Positions 6,942-13,768 of a stretch of 24,408 nucleotides of DNA are shown here, in pieces. Position numbers and translations under genes: made by a program. Under the pieces are notes generated by a model. The model made no database searches, was not told where the DNA came from, and was given only the letters and a program-made list of their open reading frames with translations. The stretch's first letter is position 1. The number at the start of each line of letters is the position of its first letter. The DNA comes from Lentisphaeria bacterium (GTDB lineage Bacteria > Verrucomicrobiota > Lentisphaeria > Oligosphaerales > Oligosphaeraceae): NCBI GenBank assembly GCA_016287975.1, contig JAEEXV010000015.1, forward strand, positions 1 through 24,408, written 5' to 3'.

Positions 6942-7418
6942 ATGGCGGACAAACTGCGGATTGTCATAGACACGCGGGAACAAGCGCCCTATGCCTTTGC
7001 GGGCATGGCGGCGGCGGTAACCCGTGGAACACTTGCCAGCGGCGATTATTCCCTTGCGGGGGCGGTGGATCGCGTGGCGGTGGAGAGGAAATCGCTTGAC
7101 GATTTCATAAGGTCGATTACGGCAGAGCGGGCGCGATTCATGGCCGAACTTGCGCGGCTGCGGGGCTATGACGCGGCGGCGCTGGTAGTCGAGGCCCCAT
7201 ACAATGCGCTTGAAGCGGGCTGGTATCGGTCGAGGATGAGCGCGGGCGCGGCGGTGCAGACGGCAACGGCCATACAAGCCCAATACCGAATGCCGATTTT
7301 TTACGCGATGGACAGAGCGCAGGGGGAACGCTTTGTCTTTGACTTTCTGCGGCACTGGCGGGACGCGGAGTTAAGGCGGGCGGCGGCGCTGGCGGGGGCG
7401 GGGAGGGCGGAGGCATGA
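6942..7418 (+). CDS. ERCC4/XPF-type nuclease domain protein
   Basis: This 158-aa protein has the full XPF/ERCC4 catalytic pattern: IDTRE (residues 9-13), GDY (34-36) and VERKSLDD (48-55), corresponding to GDx(n)ERKx3D. It lacks the helix-hairpin-helix and helicase parts of cellular XPF, so it is a stand-alone nuclease such as those found in phages and plasmids. Such enzymes cut branched or single/double-strand junction DNA with a metal ion. A purine-rich stretch directly before the ATG serves as ribosome site. The gene overlaps the next one by ATGA, implying coupled translation. Its likely role is replication, resolution or recombination of element DNA; an attack on a helper phage is possible but unsupported here. 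Confidence 0.88.
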   Translation: MADKLRIVIDTREQAPYAFAGMAAAVTRGTLASGDYSLAGAVDRVAVERKSLDDFIRSITAERARFMAELARLRGYDAAALVVEAPYNALEAGWYRSRMSAGAAVQTATAIQAQYRMPIFYAMDRAQGERFVFDFLRHWRDAELRRAAALAGAGRAEA

Positions 7419-8176
7419 AAGCACAAGGGTTTTACTATGTCGAGGATTTTGAGCGGCTTGCCAGGAGCCTTAAAAAAGAGGAAGAGCGCCACACTTTCCG
7501 CAAGGCGATAGTAGCGTATGGCCTTTACGGCACTCCCCCGCCTTTCCCCAATGACGGCAGCGGGCTTGCGCTTGCGTGGGTGTCTGCCCAGATGACATTT
7601 GAGCGGCTGCGGGCGGTGTCCGAAGTAAGAGCGGAGGCGGGAAGGATAGGCGGACTTGCAAGCGGGAACAAACGCAAGCAAACGAAGCAAACGAAGCAAA
7701 CGCAAGCAAGCGCAAGCCCTATACCTGTACCTGTACCTAAACCTGTACCTTCCTTTCTTTCCCCCGCAAACGCGGGGGGTGATGAAAGAAAGGAAAGCGA
7801 CCCGAAAGAAAGAAAGAAAGGAAACGAAGAGACGCGAGAAGAGGGGTATAGACAGCCCCCGCGAAACGTTGAAGAGGTCTTGACGGATGACGCGGCCAAA
7901 GGGCTTTCTATGACACGCGAAGAGGCCCAGGGATTCTTTGAGGAATGGACGCGGCGCGGCTGGAAAGATGAGAAGTATAGACGCTTGCGGAATTGGGCGC
8001 GAATGTTGCCCGGCTGGATAAAGCGCGCGAGGAGTAACGGCATTGGGAGGAGTAGCGGCATTGAATGTGACCCAACCGGGAGAATTAAAGTAATCAAGAA
8101 TGCGGACTATGGAAAAGGGGTCAATCTTGTAGCATTTCTCAAAGGCGGCGATCAGGACGGCCCCGCGAATAATTAA
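7415..8176 (+). CDS. Phage-type replication protein (DUF6291-like N-terminus, helicase-loader-like C-terminus)
   Basis: This 253-aa protein has a compact N-terminal domain (about 1-85; FRKAIVAYGLYG, then AGRIGGLASG) resembling phage DUF6291 proteins. A low-complexity linker of KQT and PVP repeats (about 84-113) and a charged stretch (120-150) follow. A C-terminal segment FFEEWTRRGW with NWARMLPGWIKRAR (about 173-206) is typical of the tail of phage replication organisers and DnaD/DnaT-like loaders. It therefore probably recruits replication proteins to the element origin. It overlaps the nuclease gene by 4 bp and ends just before the repeat-rich non-coding tract, where such an origin might be. 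Domain resemblance is by eye. Confidence 0.6.
   Translation: MKAQGFYYVEDFERLARSLKKEEERHTFRKAIVAYGLYGTPPPFPNDGSGLALAWVSAQMTFERLRAVSEVRAEAGRIGGLASGNKRKQTKQTKQTQASASPIPVPVPKPVPSFLSPANAGGDERKESDPKERKKGNEETREEGYRQPPRNVEEVLTDDAAKGLSMTREEAQGFFEEWTRRGWKDEKYRRLRNWARMLPGWIKRARSNGIGRSSGIECDPTGRIKVIKNADYGKGVNLVAFLKGGDQDGPANN
7670..7750 (+). repeat. In-frame short tandem repeats inside the replication gene
   Basis: A 9-bp unit close to CAAACGAAG recurs about five times (7670-7717). It is followed by four copies of a CCTGTA-type unit (about 7719-7750). The units are multiples of three, so the frame is kept and they encode the KQTKQT and PVPVPKPVP linker. Copy-number change would alter linker length without breaking the gene. 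Confidence 0.8.
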
Positions 8177-8313
8177 GGCGGAGGCAAGCCCCGGAGACGG
8201 CGGCAAGACTGCCCCCGGTGGCTTGCATTTTCCAGACTTTCCATAGTCTATCGCGCAAGAATGGAACGCCCGGCGAATATGATAAGGGCTGGAAATTGGC
8301 TTTTGTGGGTAAA

Positions 8314-8381
8314 TTGCTAAGGTTTGCTAAAGTCAAAGCGCCGCCATTACAGGGTAATTGTTAAGAAATGTTAAGGTCAAA
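8314..8381 (+). repeat. Pair of 24-bp imperfect direct repeats with TGYTAAR cores
   Basis: Units at 8314-8337 and 8358-8381 share 18 of 24 bases. Each holds two TGYTAAR cores and ends in GTCAAA. They are 44 bp apart, in an AT-richer pocket just after the replication gene. Confidence 0.6.
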
Positions 8382-8399
8382 AATGTTGCGAAATCATCC

Positions 8400-8497
8400 G
8401 GCGGCGCGGGGGCGCTGCGGCGGCCAGTCGATGACCGGCGGCGCGGGGTCTGGAAGCCACTGAACCAGGCCCAGAGAATCCGGCGCGGGGTGTCTGC
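8400..8497 (+). repeat. 98-bp direct repeat, copy 1
   Basis: Identical over all 98 bp to 8606-8703 (offset 206 bp). It is GC-rich, non-coding and ends in TGTCTGC, the first seven bases of the iteron. Confidence 0.92.
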
Positions 8498-8583
8498 GGG
8501 GTCTGGATCGGAGAGGGGCGCGGGGTGTTCGCGGGGTGTTCGCGGGGTCTGGCGCGGGGTATTGGCGCGGGGTGTCTGCGGGG
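8487..8583 (+). repeat. GGGG-run array, potential G-quadruplex
   Basis: Nine GGGG runs occur on the plus strand between 8487 and 8583. From 8515 to 8547 four runs are spaced by 3, 7 and 7 nt, a classic four-tetrad G-quadruplex pattern. The unit GGGGTGTTCGC is repeated in tandem at 8522-8543. Folding is predicted only. Confidence 0.6.
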
Positions 8584-8605
8584 TGGATCAGAAGCGCCCC
8601 GGAGA

Positions 8606-8703
8606 GGCGGCGCGGGGGCGCTGCGGCGGCCAGTCGATGACCGGCGGCGCGGGGTCTGGAAGCCACTGAACCAGGCCCAGAGAATCCGGCGCGGGGTGTC
8701 TGC
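8606..8703 (+). repeat. 98-bp direct repeat, copy 2
   Basis: Perfect copy of 8400-8497. Its last seven bases are also the start of the first TGTCTGCCAATT iteron at 8697, so the duplication boundary falls inside an iteron. Confidence 0.92.
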
Positions 8704-8774
8704 CAATTTGTCTGCCAATTTGCCCGGCTTGTCTGCCAATTTGTCTGCCAATTTGCCCGGCTTGTCTGCCAATT
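8697..8774 (+). repeat. Cluster of five TGTCTGCCAATT iterons
   Basis: Copies start at 8697, 8709, 8730, 8742 and 8763. They form two adjacent pairs and a single, spaced by TGCCCGGCT-like linkers. The regular 12/21-bp spacing puts sites on similar faces of the helix, as for a protein that binds cooperatively (Rep or integrase). Confidence 0.85.
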
Positions 8775-8821
8775 TGCCCGGAGGGGGATAGGCGGCGGGG
8801 GCGTTTTGAGGGTGGCGGGGG

Positions 8822-8856
8822 TTGTCTGCCAATTGTCTGCCAATTTGGATTATTCT
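8822..8856 (+). repeat. Right-end TGTCTGCCAATT pair matching the left end
   Basis: Two iterons (8823-8834 and 8834-8845, sharing a T) plus ATTATTCT match 4215-4249 with only two mismatches. The presence of this 35-bp block near both att sites favours binding by the integrase. Confidence 0.8.
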
Positions 8857-8884
8857 AACTCCAAACACCCACAAACAACCCATA

Positions 8885-8917
8885 ACAGCCCCCCCGGCTG
8901 TCTGGCTTGTTTTTGTC
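8885..8917 (+). terminator. Possible terminator at the right end of the element
   Basis: ACAGCC (8885-8890), five C, and GGCTGT (8896-8901) form a 6-bp hairpin followed after 8 nt by TTTTT. The T-run is a little far for a strong intrinsic terminator, but it would stop plus-strand element transcription before the tRNA genes. Confidence 0.35.
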
Positions 8918-8937
8918 TATCGTAAATACTTAAAAAT

Positions 8938-8991
8938 AAGTGGTGGCAAGGAGCAGAATCGAACTGCTGACACGGTGATTTTCAGTCACCT
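8938..8991 (-). repeat. attR: copy inside intact tRNA-Phe
   Basis: Identical to 4138-4191. Here the 3' tRNA segment is joined to the 5' part of the gene, so the insertion rebuilt a complete tRNA-Phe. Confidence 0.92.
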
Positions 8992-9016
8992 GCTCTACCA
9001 ACTGAGCTACCCCGCC
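8941..9016 (-). tRNA. tRNA-Phe (GAA)
   Basis: 76-nt cloverleaf on the minus strand from 9016. Acceptor GGCGGGG pairs with CCTTGCC (with two G-U pairs), the D arm contains AGCTCAGTTGGTAGAGC, anticodon loop CTGAAAA gives GAA, the T arm has GTTCGATTC, and CCA is encoded. Its 3' part is the attachment site of the element. Confidence 0.96.
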
Positions 9017-9030
9017 ACCTGGAAATGAAA

Positions 9031-9107
9031 TGGTGAACCTGAAGGGAATCGAACCCCTAACCTTCTGGTCCGTAGCCAGACGCTCTATCCAATTGAGCTA
9101 CAGGTCC
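9031..9107 (-). tRNA. tRNA-Arg (ACG)
   Basis: 77-nt cloverleaf from 9107. Acceptor GGACCTG pairs with CAGGTTC (one G-U pair), anticodon loop CTACGGA gives ACG, the T loop is GTTCGATTC, and CCA is encoded. It lies 14 bp upstream of tRNA-Phe and is probably co-transcribed with it. Confidence 0.96.
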
Positions 9108-9142
9108 ACTTGTGGATGCGTCCTTTAGTGGGCGCGACGCAT

Positions 9143-9170
9143 AAGATAATGCGTGTCGAGGGAATTGCAA
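9143..9170 (-). promoter_or_regulatory. Promoter of the tRNA-Arg/tRNA-Phe operon
   Basis: On the minus strand TTGCAA (9170-9165) is followed after 16 bp by TATCTT (9148-9143), about 36 bp before the tRNA-Arg 5' end. Position and spacing fit; the boxes are moderate. Confidence 0.5.
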
Positions 9171-9292
9171 GCGGGTGTCGGGAAAAAAACAAAAAAAACG
9201 TCGGGAGGCGGGTGGAAAGCGTGGGGGGGAGTATATTCTTGAAGTCGGCTGCATTTTGCGGGGGAGGGCGCCGAGCGGGCAAGGGGAGGGGG

Positions 9293-10156
9293 ATGGGGCT
9301 TGCGGAGATGAGAGTCTACTTGATTACGGATCTGGAGGGGGTGGCGGGGATCGTGAACTTCGACGACTACTGCACGCCGAAGTCGCGCTACTATGACCTG
9401 GCGAAGCGGCTGCTGACGGAGGAGGTGAACGCGGCGGCGGAGGGTTTCTTCGCGGCGGGGGCGGACGAGGTGACGGTGGTGGACGGCCACGGCCCTGGGG
9501 CGGTGGCTCCTGAACTGCTGTCGGATGCGCGGATGCGCTATGAGCGCGGGCTCCACACGCCGATCTACCCGTGGGGGCTGGACGAGGGGTATGACGTGTT
9601 TACGATCGTGGGGCAGCATGCGAAGTCGGGGACGCCGTTCAGCCACATTACGCACACGGGGTCGGCGGACTGCTACGACCTGTGGTGCAACGGCTATTCG
9701 ATCGGGGAGTTCGGGGAGCTGGCGCTGTGCGCGCGGGAACTGGGCATTCCGACGATCTTCGCGTCTGGGGAGGAGGCCTTCTGCCGCGAGGCGGAGGATC
9801 TGGCTCCAGGGGTGGTGACGGCGGGCGTCAAGCGCGGGCTGACGGACGACAAGCACGAGCGCGGCATCGACGCGGCGGACTACTTCCGCTCGAAACTGGC
9901 GGCGAACCACCTCTGTCCCAAGGGGGCGTGCAAGTTGATCCGCGAGCAGGCGGAGGCCGCGCTGCGCAAATACCTCGCGCATCCTGAGGCGTTCGCCTAC
10001 CGTGCCTTCGAGGCGCCGTATCGGCTGGAGCGGGAGTTCCGCACCAACCACGCGGCCGGCCGCCATGAGATCTGCCGCCAGGAGGCGAGTGACGCCAGGT
10101 CGTTCATCCAGGCGTTGAACGCGCTGACGGGCGCGCCGCTGGTGCCGAAGAAGTGA
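9293..10156 (+). CDS. M55 D-aminopeptidase (DppA family)
   Basis: This 287-aa zinc peptidase matches Bacillus DppA. Ligand motifs are LITDLEGVAG (Asp13, Glu15), VVDGHG (His66), VGQHAKSG (His109) and GEFGE (Glu139). Minus the five extra N-terminal residues these align almost exactly with the known DppA ligands. The family hydrolyses peptides with N-terminal D-amino acids and forms a decamer in the cytoplasm. Its likely role here is use of cell-wall or dietary D-peptides. The ATG at 9293 follows AAGGGGAGG; the ATG at 9308 (MRVYLITD) is an equally good family start. No signal peptide is seen. It is monocistronic or the first gene of a loose rightward series. Confidence 0.92.
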   Translation: MGLAEMRVYLITDLEGVAGIVNFDDYCTPKSRYYDLAKRLLTEEVNAAAEGFFAAGADEVTVVDGHGPGAVAPELLSDARMRYERGLHTPIYPWGLDEGYDVFTIVGQHAKSGTPFSHITHTGSADCYDLWCNGYSIGEFGELALCARELGIPTIFASGEEAFCREAEDLAPGVVTAGVKRGLTDDKHERGIDAADYFRSKLAANHLCPKGACKLIREQAEAALRKYLAHPEAFAYRAFEAPYRLEREFRTNHAAGRHEICRQEASDARSFIQALNALTGAPLVPKK

Positions 10157-10317
10157 GTTTTCGTCATGTTGAGGAAAAGCCAGGTTTCACACGAGGGCAG
10201 GTCATGTCGCCATGTCGGCTCATCCGCCATTTCGTCATGTCGTCATGTCGGGAAGGCTGGGGGGCGTCGCGCAGAGGCTTGCCTGGTTGGGGAATGGAGA
10301 ACAGAAGGAAATTGAGA
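10157..10317. repeat. Intergenic TCATGTCG-type short repeats
   Basis: In this 161-bp gap CGTCATGTT (10162-10170) and four TCATGTCG/CCATGTCG units (10201-10251) recur. They create open frames that extend the next gene upstream, but the signal peptide and AAGGAA ribosome site place its start at 10318. No promoter is evident. Confidence 0.55.
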
Positions 10318-13300
10318 ATGAAGCGAGTGCTTGCAATGTTGATGGCGCTGGGGATGATGTCGGTCCAGGCGGCGCTGACGGTGGTGGAGACGAAAGGCGG
10401 CTGGGCGGTGCTGAAGGACGGCAAGCCGCTGGTCGATCGGATATTCTTCGGGGGGACGAAGGGGCGGGTGCCGAGCAAGCTGCATCGGACGTTCCAGCAA
10501 CTGCCAGACGGCACGAAGGTGTGGAACGAGTGGAACGAGGGGGAGGAGATGAAATACCGCTTTGAGCTGGCGCAGTTCAAGGACGGGCACATCGAGGCGA
10601 CGATGTCGGGCGAGGATCCTGCGTTTACGCAGAACTCGCGCATCATCCATGTGGCGGTGCCCTTCAAGCGGGTGGAGGGCAAGCCGTACCAGGCGCTGCT
10701 GACGAATGGGCGCAAGTGGGAGCCCGAGGAGGGCGTCATGGACGGCTCCTTCAAGAACCACACGTGCCGCTGGTTTGTGATCGACGGGGTGATCTTCGAC
10801 TTCAACCCCATTGGCCCGACGGACTACTGCATGATGTACTCGACGGGCACGGTCAAGGGCGTGTGGGGGGTGAAGCTCCACGAGGCGGGCTTCCCCGGGA
10901 TGCTGTACATGTATGGCGGCGGCAGTTCGCGTCCGTCGCTGGGCGGCTTCAACGGCGCGAAACTGGTGATCCGCGAGGGGAGGAACGAGGACTATCCGAA
11001 ATACCATTTCCTGAAGCAGTATACCTACTCTCAGCATCTGCTGAGCAGCCAGTTGCTGAAGTTCGGCGCGCCGAAGGCAGGCAAGGCCTTCAGCGACGGC
11101 AACTTCGCCTACAGCGCGGCGAAGGGCATGGGGTGGGCCGCGGGTTCGCCGAAGCCTGTGGTCGGCTACAAGGAGGGCGCCTACTACAGCCATGTGCGGG
11201 GGAATGGCGTGGCGAAATACCGCCTGACGGGCTACCACGAGGGCTACTATGTGGTGACGGTGGGCGCGGGCAACTACCCAGGCACGCCGAACAACTTCAC
11301 GGTCAAGGTGAACGGCGAGGAGTACGGGAAGGGCCTTCGGATCCCCGCGAAGGAGTCGTGGATGGCCTCCAAGGTGGTGCGGGTCGCGAAGGGCGAGATC
11401 GAGGTGTCGCTGGAGGGCGACTATCTGCTCTCGGTGATCGGCGTGCAGCCGCTGATGAGCGAGGCGGAGGACTTCACGATGCGCCGCGGCTACTGGGTGA
11501 CGGACGGCTATGAGCCAGGGTCGATCTACCGCAACGAGGACTACAAGCGTCCGCCCGTGCTGAAGGTGAGCGTGCAGCGGATTCCGCTGCCAGTGCCTGG
11601 CACGGAACTGGCGGCGAAGCCGACGGAGCCGCCGAAGCCGACGCTGCAGCCGGATCCCGAGATGCCGAGCCTGGACTGGCTCAAGTCGATGTCGATGTGC
11701 GGGCTGCAGGGCAATTCCGATGTCCTGAACGAACTGGCGGATCCCGCGCTGCGCGAGCGCTATTTCAAGCAGGAAGTGGACGGGAAGGGCTACAACTGCG
11801 TGATGGTGTCGGGGCTGCACAGTCGGCACACCTACTTCAACCACGTCAAGCGCAGCACGGAGTATTTCCGCAAGTTGTGCGGGGATCTTCACAAGCGCGG
11901 CATCAAGGTCATCGACCACCACGACGCGACGCTCCTGTGGAACTCGGACGCGGGGCTGCGGACGCTGGCGGAGCGGCTGGGCGAGATCTCGGTCGCGGTG
12001 CTGGACTTCCAGCCGTCGTTCCAGTTCTGCTTCAACTCGCCTGCCTTCAAGGAGACCTACTACGGCTACCTGCTGGAGCAGGTGAAGGCGGGGGTGGACG
12101 GCTTCCAGCTCGACGAACTGGGCTACTGGCCGCAGGGGTGCGGGTGCCAGGCGTGCCGCGAGCAGTTCCATCGGGAGACGGGGTGCTGGCTGCCGATGAA
12201 CGAATGCGACCCCTGCTTCAACAACCTGGCTTCGCCGCTGTGGCGGCGCTGGCTGGACTGGCGCACGGTGATGGTGACCAACTGGTTTGTGGAACTGCGT
12301 CGCCGCGCGATGCCGATCAAGCCCGATCTGGTGCTGAGCATCTACACGACGCACTGGGGCTTCACGCGCTCAGGCCCGCGCTATGCCGCCTCGGGCAATC
12401 TGGTGGACATGGCGCGCACCTTCAATGTCTTCGGGACGGAGGTGATGACGCGCAACTCCCTGATGTCGTCGCGGCCGCTGTTGCCGTACCGCAAGATGAA
12501 GAACATTTTGTCGAAGGCGTACGGCGCGCAGGTCTGGGGGCTGTACTACTCCTCGGACTGGAAGGTGGACTATTTCGCGTGGGCGGTCGCGAACCTGGTG
12601 GGGCAGGCCTCGTGGCTGTCGAAGGTCGATCGGACGGGGGCGCCCGACTACCGCGCGTTCGCGGGGTCGAAGGAGAACATGGTGCGCCGCGGGGCGGAGC
12701 CGCTGGCGGAGATCGCGCTGCTCTTCTCGGCGCCGAGCCGCGACTGGAACTCGGGCATCGGCTTCGAAGGCGAGCTCTTCGGGCTGGCGCAGACGCTGGA
12801 GGAGATGCACGTGCCCTACGAGATGATCGGCGAGATGAGCCTGAAGCCTGAGGCCCTGGCCAAGTACAAGGTGCTCTCCATCGGCACGTCGGGATGCCTG
12901 TCGGACGCCGAGGTCGCGGCGATCAAGGACTTCGCGCGGGCGGGGGGAACGGTGCATCTGTCGTGCAACGCGGGCGGCTACAATGAACTCGGCATCCTGC
13001 GTCGCAAATGGGCGTTCGCGGATGTCTTCGGCTTCGACCTGCTGCTGACGTCGTCGAAGTCGCAGGTGAGGGAGGTGGGCGGCGTCAAGTTGAAGGCCCC
13101 GATGGTGAGTTTTGCGCGGCTGAACCAGCTGGAGAAGCCGTGGCGGACGGTGCGGCAGTACGGCAAGGGGCGTTTCATCTACTCGGGGATTCCGCTGGCG
13201 GCGCAGTTCTATGCGCGCGAGGGGACGCCAGGCGCGGAGTGGAAATACGATCCGAATCCCGCGCTCTACGCCTTCTTCCAGCAGGAGATCCGCGACCTCT

Positions 13301-13644
13301 TCGGGCAGGCCTTCCTCTGGAAGGTCGACGTCCCCGCCAAGGTCTTCACGGCGCTGTGGAAGCAGCAGGACGGCACGCTGGTCGCGCATTTCCTCAACGG
13401 CACTGGCTGCGACATCAAGGCTGGCCAGAAGATGATCCAGGGGGCGCCGAAGGACGCCTTCCCCGCGATGCCGAAGGACATCGTCTTCACCCTGCCGTGC
13501 GCGAAGGCGACCTCGGCCTACGCTACCAGCCCCGACTTCTCGGGGCGACAGCCGGTGCGCCTCCAGCGAAACGCCGACGGCACGGCGACCATCACGCTGC
13601 CGAAGGCGCTGCTGAAGACCTACACACTGGTGAAGATCCAGTAG
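10318..13644 (+). CDS. Secreted glycoside-hydrolase-like protein (TIM barrel plus GH42-type trimerisation-like domain)
   Basis: This 1108-aa protein starts with a signal peptide (MKRVLAMLMALGMMSVQA); AAGGAA lies 8 nt before the ATG at 10318. Residues about 20-260 form an unassigned beta-rich domain. About 280-385 resembles a carbohydrate-binding beta-sandwich (YHEGYYVVTVGAG). About 445-770 is a TIM-barrel-like region with IDHHD and GFQLDEL (Asp599, Glu600 as candidate catalytic or ligand residues), then CGCQACREQF with Cys608, Cys610 and Cys613, a pattern common in GH42-like and DUF-type hydrolases. About 790-930 looks like the flavodoxin-like beta-galactosidase trimerisation domain (KVLSIGTSGCLSDAE). 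It ends in a beta-rich C-terminus. It probably acts on polysaccharide outside the cytoplasm; the substrate is unknown. Confidence 0.7.
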   Translation: MKRVLAMLMALGMMSVQAALTVVETKGGWAVLKDGKPLVDRIFFGGTKGRVPSKLHRTFQQLPDGTKVWNEWNEGEEMKYRFELAQFKDGHIEATMSGEDPAFTQNSRIIHVAVPFKRVEGKPYQALLTNGRKWEPEEGVMDGSFKNHTCRWFVIDGVIFDFNPIGPTDYCMMYSTGTVKGVWGVKLHEAGFPGMLYMYGGGSSRPSLGGFNGAKLVIREGRNEDYPKYHFLKQYTYSQHLLSSQLLKFGAPKAGKAFSDGNFAYSAAKGMGWAAGSPKPVVGYKEGAYYSHVRGNGVAKYRLTGYHEGYYVVTVGAGNYPGTPNNFTVKVNGEEYGKGLRIPAKESWMASKVVRVAKGEIEVSLEGDYLLSVIGVQPLMSEAEDFTMRRGYWVTDGYEPGSIYRNEDYKRPPVLKVSVQRIPLPVPGTELAAKPTEPPKPTLQPDPEMPSLDWLKSMSMCGLQGNSDVLNELADPALRERYFKQEVDGKGYNCVMVSGLHSRHTYFNHVKRSTEYFRKLCGDLHKRGIKVIDHHDATLLWNSDAGLRTLAERLGEISVAVLDFQPSFQFCFNSPAFKETYYGYLLEQVKAGVDGFQLDELGYWPQGCGCQACREQFHRETGCWLPMNECDPCFNNLASPLWRRWLDWRTVMVTNWFVELRRRAMPIKPDLVLSIYTTHWGFTRSGPRYAASGNLVDMARTFNVFGTEVMTRNSLMSSRPLLPYRKMKNILSKAYGAQVWGLYYSSDWKVDYFAWAVANLVGQASWLSKVDRTGAPDYRAFAGSKENMVRRGAEPLAEIALLFSAPSRDWNSGIGFEGELFGLAQTLEEMHVPYEMIGEMSLKPEALAKYKVLSIGTSGCLSDAEVAAIKDFARAGGTVHLSCNAGGYNELGILRRKWAFADVFGFDLLLTSSKSQVREVGGVKLKAPMVSFARLNQLEKPWRTVRQYGKGRFIYSGIPLAAQFYAREGTPGAEWKYDPNPALYAFFQQEIRDLFGQAFLWKVDVPAKVFTALWKQQDGTLVAHFLNGTGCDIKAGQKMIQGAPKDAFPAMPKDIVFTLPCAKATSAYATSPDFSGRQPVRLQRNADGTATITLPKALLKTYTLVKIQ

Positions 13645-13668
13645 GCGCAGGCTGCGGCCAGTCCTGTG

Positions 13669-13688
13669 CCGGCGGCGCAAGCCGCCGG
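13669..13688 (+). other. Strong hairpin after the glycosidase gene
   Basis: CCGGCGGC, loop GCAA, GCCGCCGG: a perfect 8-bp stem 24 nt after the stop codon. It is followed by TTGGGG rather than a T-run, so it may protect the 3' end or pause polymerase rather than terminate. Confidence 0.5.
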
Positions 13689-13768
13689 TTGGGGCGCAGA
13701 GGCTGGGCATGCGGGGGACTTGGGGGGCGGTTGCGGGAGGGGGGAAAACAGCAGGAGAGAGCGACGCG

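Larger units (their letters stand above)
8177..8937. other. Repeat-rich non-coding right end, candidate element origin
   Basis: About 760 bp with no credible gene; the open frames here are low-complexity by-products of repeats. It contains two 24-bp imperfect repeats, a 98-bp perfect duplication, nine GGGG runs, seven TGTCTGCCAATT iterons and a hairpin. Together with the upstream replication gene this layout resembles an iteron-type replication origin; part of it may instead be the integrase arm region. Confidence 0.5.
4138..8940 (+). mobile_element. 4.8-kb integrative element in the tRNA-Phe gene
   Basis: The element lies between two identical 54-bp copies of the 3' part of tRNA-Phe (4138-4191 and 8938-8991), exactly 4800 bp apart. 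The integrase gene is next to the left copy. The other element genes face the same way: a 70-aa orphan, an excisionase-like HTH, an ERCC4 nuclease and a replication-type protein. A repeat-rich non-coding tract fills the right end. TGTCTGCCAATT repeats occur just inside both ends. No structural, packaging, conjugation or obvious cargo gene is present, so it is a minimal integrative element or a phage-satellite-like element. Integrity of the integrase and perfect att copies suggest recent insertion. Confidence 0.88.

Noticed and set aside
8697..8856. CRISPR-like array from TGTCTGCCAATT copies
   Set aside because: Repeats are 12 bp, spacers are absent or themselves repeated; iterons or arm sites explain them better.
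8358..8883. Several open frames on both strands with Arg/Pro/Gly-rich products
   Set aside because: They are translations of GC-rich repeats and iterons, without start signals or plausible protein composition.
10243..12354. Long minus-strand frames opposite the giant genes (also 14606-17701 and 18146-22024)
   Set aside because: They mirror the codon bias of the plus-strand genes, are Arg/His/Leu-rich and carry no domain.
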